From assembly GCF_000166415.1 (NCBI RefSeq), contig NC_014654.1:1674001-1738000 (forward strand): a DNA stretch of 64,000 bases, given 5' to 3'. Source of the DNA: Halanaerobium hydrogeniformans. Lineage in GTDB: Bacteria; Bacillota; Halanaerobiia; Halanaerobiales; Halanaerobiaceae. The first letter of the stretch is position 1; the number at the start of each line of letters is the position of its first letter. The notes beneath the pieces are model-generated. The model did not search any database. It was not told the origin of the DNA and saw only the letters and a list, made by a program, of their open reading frames with translations. A program made the translations under genes and the position numbers. Shown here piece by piece: positions 6,737-15,380 of the stretch.

Positions 6737-9433
6737 CTAATAAAAATTTCTGCTTATATATTTTTCTAATTCCACAACTAAGAATAGTAAACAGTTAACC
6801 CCAATTATAATTAACCAGTGTGATAAATTTAAAGGGGCAACATCGAAGATGGTCTGGATCGGAGTAAAATATACAAACATAAACTGAAGTACAACAACTG
6901 CTCCTACGGCTTTCCAGACCCAGGGTGTTGCTTTAAAACCTTTTAAGTTTAAAGAGCTTTTAGTCATATAACGACTATTAAACAAATAAAAAATTTCTCC
7001 ATAAACCAGCATGTTTACAGCAAGACTTCTAGCCAATGGAAGTGCTAAATCGTTGGAAATTGCCCAGGTATATATACCTAAAGTTGTAGCAGTTAAAATT
7101 ACCGAAACAAAACCTATTCTCAACAGAAGTGAAAAAGGTGTTAATGATTCACCCGTATCTCTCGGTGGCCTTTTCATAGCATCTTCTTCCATCGGTTCAA
7201 AAGCAAGTGTTAAAGCCAGGGTAACAGCAGTTATCATATTTATCCACAATATCTGGACTGGAGTAATTGGTAGACTAAAGCCAAATAATACAGCTGCCAT
7301 GATAACTAGAGCTTCTCCCCCATTTGTTGGCAGCATAAATAATAGCGCCTTTTTTAAATTATCGTAAACCGTTCTACCTTCTTCTACCGCATTTATAATA
7401 GAGGCAAAGTTATCATCAGCCAATACCATTTCTGCAGCTTCTTTAGTGGCTTCTGTACCATTAATACCCATTGCAACACCAATATCTGATTTCTTGAGGG
7501 CTGGAGCATCATTAACTCCATCACCTGTCATAGCGGTTATATAACCCAACTCCTGCATAGCTGTAACTAATCTTAACTTATGTTCTGGACTTACTCTTGC
7601 AAAAACATAAGTTTTTTCTATGACTTCTTTTAATTCAATATCATCTAAGTTATTAATTTCATTTCCGGTTATTACCTCAGAAGGATTTTCAATCCCAAGT
7701 TGAGCAGCTATTGCAGAAGCTGTTGTAGCGTGATCACCGGTTATCATTTTAACTTTTATATTAGCTTCCTGGCATTCCTTTACTGCCTCGATAGCTTCCT
7801 TGCGAGGTGGATCCATAACTCCTATAATACCCAGGAATATCATCTCTGATTGGATATGATCTAAGGATAGCTCCTTTGTATTTTTATCAATTTTTTTATA
7901 AGCTAAAGCAAGAAGACGATAGCCATTACTTGCCAACTCATCCTGTCTTTTTCCCCAGTAATCTTTATCAAGTTTTTTAGAGCCTGCTTCAGTTAATTGC
8001 TCACCACACATATCTAATACTACTTCTGGAGCACCTTTTAGATAAATTATATTATTGTTATCTCCCTGATTTAAAGTTGCCATATATTTTTTGTCTGAGT
8101 TGAAAGGAATTGAATCCAATCTGGGATTGTTTTTGGCAAGAGTCTTATTATCATAGCTGCTTTTAGCAACTAAAGTCTTTAGAGCTCCTTCTGTGGGACT
8201 ACCTTCTATTATCCAGTTGTTTTCTTTTTGAACCAACCTTGCATCATTATTTAAAGAAGCATTTTTCAATAATTCTTTGAGTACTGATTCTTTTGAAAGA
8301 TCTACTTCTTTTTCCTTATTTATTAATTTACCAGATGGATCATATCCATTACCGCTTATAGTATAATCTTTATCGGCTGTTACAACAGTTTTTACGGTCA
8401 TTTCGCCTTCTGTTAAGGTCCCTGTTTTATCTGAAGAAATAATAGAAACAGAACCCAGGGTTTCAACTGCCGGCAGCTTCCTTATGATTGCATTTCTAGC
8501 AGCCATTCTCTGTACCCCAATAGCCAGGGTTATTGTGATAACAGCAGGTAAACCTTCCGGTATTGCGGCAACAGCTATTCCTACCACTGATAGGAAAAGT
8601 TCATCAAAGGGAGTACCCCTTAAAAACCTACCGATCAATAATACTAAAAAGCCTAAAGACAATATGAATAATGTTAGTTGTTTACCGAATCTATCTACCT
8701 GTTGAATTAAAGGTGTTTTTAATTTTTCTACACTTGAGATCATTTGATTTATCCGGCCAATTTCTGTATCTTTTCCTGTGGCAACAACAACACCTATTCC
8801 TTCACCTGAAGTTACTATAGTGCTGGAATAAGCCATGTTTTTTCTATCCCCAAGTGCCAGTTCTTGTTTAAAAATTTCAGTCTTTTTTGAAGCCGGTACT
8901 GACTCACCGGTTAAAGATGCCTCATTTATTGATAGATTCTTGCTTTCAATCAACCTTAAATCTGCAGGTACCTTATCACCGGGTTTTAAATAAATTATAT
9001 CTCCGATAACAACTTCCTCAGCAGTTATCTCTCTGATCTCCCCTTCTCTTTTTATCCTTGCTGTAGTTGACAGCATGTTTTTAACAGCATCAAGGGCCTT
9101 CTCTGCTTTACCTTCCTGAATATAACTAATTAAACCATTTATAACAACTACAGCTAAAATAATTATAGTATCAATCCAGTGCCCCAGCAATGCAGTTACA
9201 ATCGCAGCAGCAAACAATACATAAATTAATACATTATTATAATGACTTAAAAACTTCAGCACTGGATGCTTTTGAGCTGGAGAAGGTAGTTTATTCTTCC
9301 CAAAATTATCCAGCCTTTCAACCGTTTCTTTTTTCGATAAGCCATTTTTTGAAGTTTCAAACTTTTTTAAGGTGTTTTCAATACTTGTTTTGTACCAGTC
9401 ATAATTATCTAATTTATTTTTATCTATTTTCAA
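6737..9433 (-). CDS. Cation-transporting P2-type ATPase
   Basis: 898 residues with the full P-type layout. An N-terminal cation ATPase domain is followed by membrane helices, the TGES actuator loop, PEGLP in helix 4 near residue 292, the phosphorylated Asp in DKTGTLT near 338, KGAPE, MITGDH and the GDGVNDAPALKKSDIG hinge. Six C-terminal helices follow. Helix 5 has TNGGE near 702, keeping the Asn and Glu used by SERCA. Helix 6 reads NMITAVT, with Ala where SERCA has the Ca-binding Asp. The ion may therefore be Na+, K+ or another cation rather than Ca2+. Translation starts at TTG with GAGGGG upstream. It lies 49 bases after pfkB, probably in one transcript. Confidence 0.88.
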   Translation of the reverse strand: MKIDKNKLDNYDWYKTSIENTLKKFETSKNGLSKKETVERLDNFGKNKLPSPAQKHPVLKFLSHYNNVLIYVLFAAAIVTALLGHWIDTIIILAVVVINGLISYIQEGKAEKALDAVKNMLSTTARIKREGEIREITAEEVVIGDIIYLKPGDKVPADLRLIESKNLSINEASLTGESVPASKKTEIFKQELALGDRKNMAYSSTIVTSGEGIGVVVATGKDTEIGRINQMISSVEKLKTPLIQQVDRFGKQLTLFILSLGFLVLLIGRFLRGTPFDELFLSVVGIAVAAIPEGLPAVITITLAIGVQRMAARNAIIRKLPAVETLGSVSIISSDKTGTLTEGEMTVKTVVTADKDYTISGNGYDPSGKLINKEKEVDLSKESVLKELLKNASLNNDARLVQKENNWIIEGSPTEGALKTLVAKSSYDNKTLAKNNPRLDSIPFNSDKKYMATLNQGDNNNIIYLKGAPEVVLDMCGEQLTEAGSKKLDKDYWGKRQDELASNGYRLLALAYKKIDKNTKELSLDHIQSEMIFLGIIGVMDPPRKEAIEAVKECQEANIKVKMITGDHATTASAIAAQLGIENPSEVITGNEINNLDDIELKEVIEKTYVFARVSPEHKLRLVTAMQELGYITAMTGDGVNDAPALKKSDIGVAMGINGTEATKEAAEMVLADDNFASIINAVEEGRTVYDNLKKALLFMLPTNGGEALVIMAAVLFGFSLPITPVQILWINMITAVTLALTLAFEPMEEDAMKRPPRDTGESLTPFSLLLRIGFVSVILTATTLGIYTWAISNDLALPLARSLAVNMLVYGEIFYLFNSRYMTKSSLNLKGFKATPWVWKAVGAVVVLQFMFVYFTPIQTIFDVAPLNLSHWLIIIGVNCLLFLVVELEKYISRNFY

Positions 9434-9482
9434 CTATATCCCCTCACTAATTTCATTATCTAACTTTTTTGAATTAAATCTC

Positions 9483-10409
9483 TTAAATCATGCTCTTATA
9501 CAATCTATCTGTATCTTCTTTCCGACACAGCTCTGTACCAGGTGTCATCACAGCAGCAGAGCCTGCAGCTATACCATAAGCAAAAGCATTTTCAATTGAA
9601 TTACCCTGTGAAAGACTTAAGACCATTCCGGCAACCATACTGTCACCAGCTCCAACCTTGCTTTTAATAGGTACAGTAGGTGGCCGCATAAACTTAGCCT
9701 TATCTTGATAAACAAGCAGAGCACCACCGGCGCCAATGGAAATAACAATCATCTCACAGCAGGAATCATTAACAAACTTAAGAGCATATTTCTTTATTTC
9801 TTCTTCATCCTGAAGTTCCTTCCCAACCAACTGCTGAAACTCACCGATATTTGGTTTAATTAAAAAAACTCCCTCTTCCATGACCGCTTTTAAAGGAGGA
9901 CCGGAAACATCAACTATAACCTTTGCTCCTCTTTTTTTGGCAAGTCCAGCAAGTTCTGCATATATTTTATCATCAGTACCCACCGGGATACTTCCACTTA
10001 TAACAAAATACTCAGGAAAATTTTCTATATTACTAAAAATATCAAATATCATCTGGTATTCACTATCACTTATTTTTGGGCCTGGCATACCAAATCTATA
10101 TTGCTGTTGAGAGGCCCGCTCAAATATTATGAAATTCTCACGGATAGAATCTTCAATCTCTATGGACTTTAAATTAAGTTCTTCTTGCTCCAGAAGTTTA
10201 TCCAGCTTTCTACCTGTAAAACCACCTGAGGTATAGACAAGCCTGGAACTTCCACCAAGTTTTTTTACTGCCCGAGAAACATTTATTCCTCCTCCACCTG
10301 GTTCATATCTAACTGTGTCACAATGAAGCTTAGCTTCAACCCTTACATTATCAACTTTTGCGCTTTTGTCAACAGTTGGATTAAGTGTAAAAGTAAGAAT
10401 TTTTTCCAT
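9483..10409 (-). CDS. pfkB: 6-phosphofructokinase, PfkB (ribokinase) family
   Basis: 308 residues. The substrate loop EPGGGGIN near residue 38, the YRFGMPGP segment, a KPN anchor near 185 and the C-terminal ATP/anion-hole motif VGAGDSM with the catalytic Asp near 250 define the PfkB family. These segments and the C-terminal GTELCRKEDTDRLY run resemble E. coli Pfk-2 more than FruK or LacC, so fructose 6-phosphate is the likeliest substrate. Fructose 1-phosphate (FruK) is the alternative; no PTS genes are adjacent. It is the first gene of a pair with the P-type ATPase and divergent from the Fe-S membrane protein. Confidence 0.8.
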   Translation of the reverse strand: MEKILTFTLNPTVDKSAKVDNVRVEAKLHCDTVRYEPGGGGINVSRAVKKLGGSSRLVYTSGGFTGRKLDKLLEQEELNLKSIEIEDSIRENFIIFERASQQQYRFGMPGPKISDSEYQMIFDIFSNIENFPEYFVISGSIPVGTDDKIYAELAGLAKKRGAKVIVDVSGPPLKAVMEEGVFLIKPNIGEFQQLVGKELQDEEEIKKYALKFVNDSCCEMIVISIGAGGALLVYQDKAKFMRPPTVPIKSKVGAGDSMVAGMVLSLSQGNSIENAFAYGIAAGSAAVMTPGTELCRKEDTDRLYKSMI

Positions 10410-10520
10410 GATCAGCCCTCCATTAATTTGTGAATAGCTCCAAAAATGAATTTAAATATAACTTTCTTATTTAATAATTCTTTAATATCTTTAATTGTCC
10501 TGTATTTTTCTAAAATCAGC

Positions 10521-10556
10521 TTGACAATTATCAAGATATGTTATATCGTAATATCG
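10521..10556 (+). promoter_or_regulatory. Promoter with ATATCG repeats before the Fe-S membrane protein
   Basis: -35 TTGACA (10521-10526), 17-base spacer, -10 TATCGT (10544-10549). Two ATATCG copies (10543-10548 and 10551-10556) overlap the -10 at 8-base spacing, with a related GATATG at 10535. This layout suggests a repressor site over the -10. Confidence 0.55.
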
Positions 10557-10583
10557 AGATTTAATAATATAAGGAGGAATAAA

Positions 10584-11348
10584 ATGCCTGCCGATTCAAA
10601 GTATTATATTGAAACAAACAGAGCATTTACTTTATTAAGAAAATATTCTTGGATTTTTACTCTAACCATTGCAATTGGAGGGCTCTGGTTTCCAAAGTTA
10701 GGACTTTTTGTACTGCCAATAATGGCAGGTTTAACCATAACTGCTTTTTTTAAAGGAAGATACTGGTGTGGTAATATTTGTCCCCATGGCAGTTTATTTG
10801 ACTCTTTATTAATGCCATTAAGCAAAAATAAAAAAATTCCTGATTTTTTAAAGTCTAAGTATGTACAATACGGGTTTTTTATCTTTTTTTCTTTTCAGGT
10901 GGGAAGAAAGTTTATCGATGCCTGGAGTAATTTTGGGCAACAAAGCTTTTTTGATCAGCTCGGAATGATTTTTGTTGCAAGTTATTTAATGGTAACCATT
11001 TTAGGAGGGCTAGCTACAATCTTTATTTCTCCCAGAACCTGGTGTCAGTTTTGTCCAATGGGTACTTTACAGCGATTTAGCTATAAGGTAGGAAAAATAT
11101 TAAATGTTGCATCTAAAACAGATAAAAAAGTTACCATTGAGTCAGAAGAATTGTGTAAAGAATGTGGACTGTGTTCTAAAGCCTGTCCAATGCAATTAGA
11201 GCCATACAAAAATTTTAATGAAGATGGTCAGTTTGAAAGTGAAGAATGTATTCGCTGTGATGTCTGTGTACAGAACTGTCCGATAAATATTCTTGAGATT
11301 AAAAGTTTAGATGATGAAAATAATGAAGATCTAAAAAATGCTCAATAA
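10584..11348 (+). CDS. 4Fe-4S ferredoxin-type membrane protein (NapH/NosR C-terminal-like)
   Basis: 254 residues from the ATG at 10584, chosen because ATAAGGAGGAATAAA precedes it; the open frame extends back to 10446 without a ribosome site. About four membrane helices carry two Cys motifs, WCGNICPHGSL near residue 62 and WCQFCPMGTL near 155, typical of NapH/NosR/RdxA-type electron-transfer proteins. Two C-terminal ferredoxin motifs follow (CKECGLCSKACP, CIRCDVCVQNCP), giving two [4Fe-4S] clusters. It likely moves electrons between the quinone or flavin pool and a cytoplasmic partner. No partner oxidoreductase is adjacent, and a terminator follows, so it is monocistronic. Confidence 0.8.
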   Translation: MPADSKYYIETNRAFTLLRKYSWIFTLTIAIGGLWFPKLGLFVLPIMAGLTITAFFKGRYWCGNICPHGSLFDSLLMPLSKNKKIPDFLKSKYVQYGFFIFFSFQVGRKFIDAWSNFGQQSFFDQLGMIFVASYLMVTILGGLATIFISPRTWCQFCPMGTLQRFSYKVGKILNVASKTDKKVTIESEELCKECGLCSKACPMQLEPYKNFNEDGQFESEECIRCDVCVQNCPINILEIKSLDDENNEDLKNAQ

Positions 11349-11377
11349 TTTGAGCTTTAAAAAAGAACTGGATTATG

Positions 11378-11410
11378 ACATCCTTATCCTTTTTGATAGG
11401 GATGTTTTTT
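11378..11410 (+). terminator. Rho-independent terminator of the Fe-S membrane protein gene
   Basis: Stem ACATCCTTATC / GATAGGGATGT (11 bp, one G-U), loop of six, then six T. It begins 30 bases after the stop codon. Confidence 0.85.
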
Positions 11411-11464
11411 AATTGTTTATCTAAAGCATCTTTATTATAAATTTCGCTGCTCAAACTAACCTAA

Positions 11465-11524
11465 AAGAGGAATCCTTTTTAATAGTTGACATATTATAGT
11501 CTCAATCTATTAAGGATTCCTCTT
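11465..11524 (-). terminator. Long hairpin after mntR, probable operon end
   Basis: Arms AAGAGGAATCCTT+TAATAG (11465-11485, with two extra T) and CTATTAAGGATTCCTCTT (11507-11524) pair over 18-19 bp. It starts 20 bases past the mntR stop and is followed on the minus strand by TTTTAGG. The 21-base loop contains TTGACATATTAT, promoter-like but poorly spaced. Confidence 0.6.
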
Positions 11525-11543
11525 AAATAATAGCTTAATTTTT

Positions 11544-11960
11544 CTAATTTTGATCTTTAAATTGCTTGAACTCTTTTAATCTTTCAGGATTTTCTTTAAA
11601 AAAACTAACCAGAGCTATCACACTTTCAATAGTTTTATCACTTAAATAATGCTCTATACCCTCAATATCCTGCTCAATAATTTCTTCATCTTCTATACCT
11701 AATATATTAAAAAATTCTTCTAACAGCTTGTGATTTGAGCTAATTCTTTCCCCAATAATCTCACCTGTCTTAGTTAATGTCATCCCCCGATAAGGCTCAT
11801 AATTAATATAACCCTCTTCATCCAATTTTTTTATCATCCTGCTTACTGTCGAAGGAGAAATATCTAGCTTTTCAGCTATATCATTGGTTCCTGCGTAACC
11901 CTTAATTTCTATGATATCATAGATGCATTCAAGATAATCTTCCATTACAGTTGTTAACAT
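11544..11960 (-). CDS. mntR: DtxR/MntR-family metal-dependent regulator
   Basis: 138 residues: an N-terminal winged helix (residues 5-60, with NDIAEKLDISPSTVSRMIKKL as the recognition helix) and a metal-binding dimerisation domain (residues 65-138) rich in Glu and His, including EGIEHYLSD. It has no SH3 domain, so it is MntR-like in length. It is the last gene of the ABC importer operon, 24 bases after the permease gene. It is therefore expected to sense Mn2+ (or Fe/Zn) and repress the promoter at 14671-14699. The metal is inferred, not shown. The start ATG has GGAGAG upstream. Confidence 0.85.
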   Translation of the reverse strand: MLTTVMEDYLECIYDIIEIKGYAGTNDIAEKLDISPSTVSRMIKKLDEEGYINYEPYRGMTLTKTGEIIGERISSNHKLLEEFFNILGIEDEEIIEQDIEGIEHYLSDKTIESVIALVSFFKENPERLKEFKQFKDQN

Positions 11961-11984
11961 TTTTATCTCTCCATTTAAATCATT

Positions 11985-12902
11985 TTAGCTAATCTGAAGT
12001 TTTTTGCCTAAGTTAAGGATGCCATATTTAGGAGAAATAATCAAGGTAACTAAGAAAATTATCGACATAATTATAACTATTGAAGCACCTGAAGCAATAT
12101 TATATATAAAAGATAGATAAAGACCTACAATAGATGATATAAAGCCAATTGAAGCTGAGATTAATATCATAACTGACAATCTATCTGATAATAAATATGC
12201 AGTGGCTCCAGGTGTAATAAGCATTGCAACCACTAATATTATACCCACTGTTTCTAAACTAGCTACAATTGTCATAGTTATCAAAAACATTAAACCATAA
12301 TGAAAAAATAATCTATTAAAGCCTAAAGCCGATGATTGTATCGGATCAAATGTGTAAATCAATAATTCATGAAAATAGATTTTAACAAAAAATAATGTTA
12401 TAAAACTGATAATTACTGTCAAAATCAAAGTATCCATCTGCACTCCAAGTACATTACCAAATAGTATATGCATTAAGTGGGTTGAAGTTGCTATTCTACT
12501 GATTATTATAACACCAGCAGCAAAAAAACTGGTTAATATAATCCCCATTGCTGTATCTTCTTTAATGCGGCTATTAATCTCAATAAATGACATACTCCCT
12601 GCTGCAATAATACCAGCAACAAAAGCACCAACTGCAAAGGGAAGATTTAGCAAATAGGCAAAAGCTACTCCAGGTAAAACCGCATGGCTAATTGAATCGC
12701 CAAGTAGAGCCCATTTTTTTAAAATAATAAAATTGGACAAAATACCACAAACAACCCCCACCAAAATAGCAGTTAATAAGGCTCTCTGCATAAATTGATA
12801 TTCAAAAGGAGCTCCTAAACCACCTGGAAGCAGGCTAAATAGATAAGCAATAGCTCCCATTATTCTATTTATATTTCTTTCTAAAATTGTATATATAATC
12901 AT
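11985..12902 (-). CDS. Metal ABC transporter permease (Mn/Zn/Fe, ABC-3 family)
   Basis: 305 residues with eight to nine hydrophobic segments, as expected for the ABC-3 permease family (MntB, ZnuB, TroC). ILKKWALLGDSISHAVLPG is the family signature, near residues 62-80. GGAGGT lies 8 bases before the ATG. It follows the ATPase gene by 23 bases and precedes mntR. It forms the channel through which manganese, zinc or iron passes after delivery by the binding protein encoded at 13706-14617. Confidence 0.9.
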   Translation of the reverse strand: MIIYTILERNINRIMGAIAYLFSLLPGGLGAPFEYQFMQRALLTAILVGVVCGILSNFIILKKWALLGDSISHAVLPGVAFAYLLNLPFAVGAFVAGIIAAGSMSFIEINSRIKEDTAMGIILTSFFAAGVIIISRIATSTHLMHILFGNVLGVQMDTLILTVIISFITLFFVKIYFHELLIYTFDPIQSSALGFNRLFFHYGLMFLITMTIVASLETVGIILVVAMLITPGATAYLLSDRLSVMILISASIGFISSIVGLYLSFIYNIASGASIVIIMSIIFLVTLIISPKYGILNLGKKLQIS

Positions 12903-12925
12903 TAACTATACCTCCATCTCTAAAC

Positions 12926-13693
12926 TTATAAATAATGCAAACTCTTACCGAAAACTTCTTTTATCCACTCTTTAGTAATCAATTCATCTGGATCTCCAAC
13001 CTTGATAATCGTCTTATTTATCAATATTGCTAAATCTGCATATTCTCTAGTAGCAGCAATATCATGTGATGCCATTAAAATAGTTTTACCATCAGCTGCT
13101 CCTTTTTTTAATAAGTCCATTATTATCTCTTCAGACTGTTGATCAACTCCAGTTAATGGTTCATCTAAAAGAAGTATCTCTGCATTCTGGATTAGAGCTC
13201 GAGCTAAAAATACTCTTTTCTTTTGACCTCCTGAAAGTGATTTTATTGGTGAATTCTTTTTATTCTTAAGGTCTACTAATTCTAAAACTTCATCAATCTT
13301 TTGAAGCTCTTCTTTTTTGTATAAATTAAATCTTAAAAGTTTATCAAAGAGAGAATAATTACGTTTGCCAAAAAGACCAGTTTTAATAACATCTTTGACC
13401 AGGATTGGGAAATCCCAGTCTAACTCACCTTCTTGAGGTATATAGGAAATTTTTTGCTTTTTTCTATGAGCTTTAACGGTATCACCGTTTAGTCTAATAG
13501 AGCCTTGCTCAGGTTTTTTTAAACCGACAAGCAGCTTAAACAAGGTGGACTTACCGGCCCCATTGGGGCCGATAAGTGCTATAAAATTACCTTGGGGAAG
13601 TTCTAAATTAACATCATATAATATTGGCTCTTTAGCTCCGGAATAACTTGCAGATACAGCTTTAGCTTCAACTGCCAATTGATTAATTGTCAT
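12926..13693 (-). CDS. Metal ABC transporter ATP-binding protein
   Basis: 255 residues. Walker A GPNGAGKST near residue 43, Q-loop in YIPQEGE, signature LSGGQ near 148, Walker B LLLDEP near 171 and the switch His in ASHD are all intact. Belongs to the Mn/Zn/Fe importer group (MntA/ZnuC/TroB). It energises the permease encoded directly downstream. The gap to the upstream binding-protein gene is 12 bases, so the three transport genes form one operon. Confidence 0.92.
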   Translation of the reverse strand: MTINQLAVEAKAVSASYSGAKEPILYDVNLELPQGNFIALIGPNGAGKSTLFKLLVGLKKPEQGSIRLNGDTVKAHRKKQKISYIPQEGELDWDFPILVKDVIKTGLFGKRNYSLFDKLLRFNLYKKEELQKIDEVLELVDLKNKKNSPIKSLSGGQKKRVFLARALIQNAEILLLDEPLTGVDQQSEEIIMDLLKKGAADGKTILMASHDIAATREYADLAILINKTIIKVGDPDELITKEWIKEVFGKSLHYL

Positions 13694-13705
13694 AAATAAT
13701 CACCT

Positions 13706-14617
13706 CTAATAATTTAAAGCCTCTAAAATAAGTTCAACATTTACTCTCATCATATCAATGTAATTTCCAGCCTCTCCACCAGACTCGCCCAGTGAATCCA
13801 CATATAATGGTCCAAATACTTCACTACCAGTATCATCAGATACTGCTCTGACATGTCTATCTGAAATTGTACTCTCGTAAAATATTGCACCAGGCTGGGT
13901 TTCATTGATTATTTCTGTAACCCTTAGTATTTGGGCCGGAGTTCCTTCTTCTTCTGAATTACTACCCCAGACAGCATCATGACTAAAATTATATCTATCT
14001 GCAAAATACAGGAATGCTGCTTCAGATGTAATTAAAACCCTTCTTTCTTCAGGTAACTCTCTTAAACTATTAGTTAATTCTGCATGAAGATTCCAAATCT
14101 CTGCAATATAATTTGCAGCATTCATCTCATATTCAACTTTATTTTTAGGATCTATTTCTATTAATTCATCTCTTATTACTTCAATATATTTAGCATATTT
14201 CAAGGGATCCATCCAAACATGAGGATCATCACTACCTTCATAATCACCTAATAAAATAGCTAATAAATCTACATCAATGTTTTCAGCAACAGCTACAGCT
14301 TTCGAACCAGACTGCAGTGCAGATTCTGCCTGGGGAAGCCACTCTTCAATTTCTAGACCATTATAGAAGAAAAGATCTGCTTCTTCTAAAGCCACAAAAT
14401 TTTCAGGCACTAATTCCCATTCGTGGACTTCAGCCCCAACCGGAGCTATTACTCGATGATCAATATTATCTCCAGCAACCTGATCTACTGCATCTGCAAG
14501 TACAGTAAAACTTGAAACAACTACAGGTTTTTCTTTTGCCTGAACGCCAGAAACGATTAAAAGACTAAGCAATGAAACAAGAAATATTATTGTTATATGT
14601 TTTTTATTTTTTAACAT
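13706..14617 (-). CDS. Metal ABC transporter substrate-binding protein (cluster A-I)
   Basis: 303 residues with a Sec signal peptide (K-rich start, hydrophobic core, probable cleavage after VQA near residue 27). There is no lipobox Cys, so the mature protein should be soluble in a periplasm, which fits a diderm cell. Metal ligands of the TroA/PsaA family are visible: His in EVHEW near 66, His in DPHVWMDP, Glu in TSEAAF and Asp in YVDSLGES. There is no His-rich loop, so Mn2+ or Fe2+ is more likely than Zn2+. First gene of the operon, preceded by a consensus promoter and palindromes. Confidence 0.9.
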   Translation of the reverse strand: MLKNKKHITIIFLVSLLSLLIVSGVQAKEKPVVVSSFTVLADAVDQVAGDNIDHRVIAPVGAEVHEWELVPENFVALEEADLFFYNGLEIEEWLPQAESALQSGSKAVAVAENIDVDLLAILLGDYEGSDDPHVWMDPLKYAKYIEVIRDELIEIDPKNKVEYEMNAANYIAEIWNLHAELTNSLRELPEERRVLITSEAAFLYFADRYNFSHDAVWGSNSEEEGTPAQILRVTEIINETQPGAIFYESTISDRHVRAVSDDTGSEVFGPLYVDSLGESGGEAGNYIDMMRVNVELILEALNY

Positions 14618-14647
14618 TTTAAATCTCTCCTTATATTTTTGTAGTGG

Positions 14648-14662
14648 TACAAACTATTTGTA
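14648..14662 (-). promoter_or_regulatory. Candidate MntR operator
   Basis: Perfect palindrome TACAAA-CTA-TTTGTA located at about +2 to +16 of the metal importer transcript. It overlaps a second palindrome, TTGTA-N4-TACAA (14659-14672), that touches the -10. Confidence 0.55.
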
Positions 14663-14670
14663 TATTTACA

Positions 14671-14699
14671 ATATTATCAGTAATAATTCTTATTGTCAA
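14671..14699 (-). promoter_or_regulatory. Promoter of the metal importer operon
   Basis: -35 TTGACA (14699-14694), 17-base spacer, -10 TAATAT (14676-14671) on the minus strand. It drives the binding protein, ATPase, permease and mntR. Confidence 0.8.
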
Positions 14700-14724
14700 G
14701 TTAATTTAGAAAAAATTTAGACAT

Positions 14725-14767
14725 AAAAAAACACCACCCTAATTGCAATAATTGCCTAAGAGTGGTG
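14725..14767 (-). terminator. Terminator of the small secreted protein gene
   Basis: Minus-strand stem CACCACTCT / AGGGTGGTG (one internal mismatch) with a 17-base loop that may pair further, then TTTTTTT. It starts about 40 bases past the stop at 14809. Confidence 0.8.
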
Positions 14768-14808
14768 CTAACAAAAATACTATTTGCATAATTTTTTGCT
14801 ATATAATT

Positions 14809-15270
14809 TTAAATATTAATATCTATTAGAGCTGTCACACCTACCTCTGGAATTCTTTCTACATTTTGCAGATTGCCGGGGTTTTTAGTATTAATAGGTA
14901 CAAGAGCCCTTATTCTAAAATCTCCTCCCCTAAAATCACCTTCAAGTTGAGCCACTGCTTCAACCCTATTAACTGCTTCTTCTGGACCTGCAACCTGTAC
15001 TGCTCCAACATAAGTTCCTGATCCTACAGTAACTATAGGAACAACCTTTGTTTTCTGCTGTACTTCAACACCTCTATTTAAAGTTAGTGTGTTGATAAAG
15101 TCATTTATAGGTTCTGCAAATCTATCGACAACTACTCCAATCCCAAGTGTTTTAAGCAGCCTATCCACAATACTTGATGCTTGAACAGTCTGGATGAAAA
15201 TAGGTGCTACTATCAGCAAAAAAACTAAAAGAATTAAAATTGTTTTATTAAAAATAATGTTTCTAAACAA
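14809..15270 (-). CDS. Small secreted protein of unknown function
   Basis: 153 residues, TTG start with AGAGGAA upstream. Residues 1-31 are a clear signal peptide ending TVQAS. The mature part has an alternating hydrophobic, beta-rich pattern (VVPIVTVGSGTYVGAVQVAG, then FRGGDFRIRALVPI), no Cys and no known motif. The repeated Val/Gly strands suggest a small beta-sandwich in the cell envelope. I do not recognise the family. It has its own terminator and lies downstream of the DUF4870 gene with a hairpin in between, so the two may share a transcript. Confidence 0.7.
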   Translation of the reverse strand: MFRNIIFNKTILILLVFLLIVAPIFIQTVQASSIVDRLLKTLGIGVVVDRFAEPINDFINTLTLNRGVEVQQKTKVVPIVTVGSGTYVGAVQVAGPEEAVNRVEAVAQLEGDFRGGDFRIRALVPINTKNPGNLQNVERIPEVGVTALIDINI

Positions 15271-15327
15271 GGTGTTCCTCTCCTTTTTACCAAATTTTTC
15301 TAAGATTAAGTATTTTAAATATTTAAT

Positions 15328-15363
15328 CCCTCCGAGATTATATTTAAATTTTATCCCGAAGGG
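15328..15363 (-). other. Hairpin between the DUF4870 gene and the secreted-protein gene
   Basis: Minus-strand arms CCCTTCGGGAT and ATCTCGGAGGG pair over 11 bp with two G-U pairs around a 14-base AT loop. It lies 18 bases past the DUF4870 stop. No T-run follows, so it may be a weak terminator or a stabilising element. Confidence 0.5.
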
Positions 15364-15380
15364 TGTAAAAAAATATTCGC

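Noticed and set aside
10446-10583. 46-codon extension of the Fe-S membrane protein
   Set aside because: No ribosome site at 10446 and the promoter with its -10 lies inside this stretch; ATG 10584 has AAGGAGGA.
11486-11506. Promoter TTGACATATTAT in the loop of the hairpin after mntR
   Set aside because: The -35 and -10-like hexamers are adjacent without a 16-18 base spacer; loop sequence of a terminator-like hairpin.
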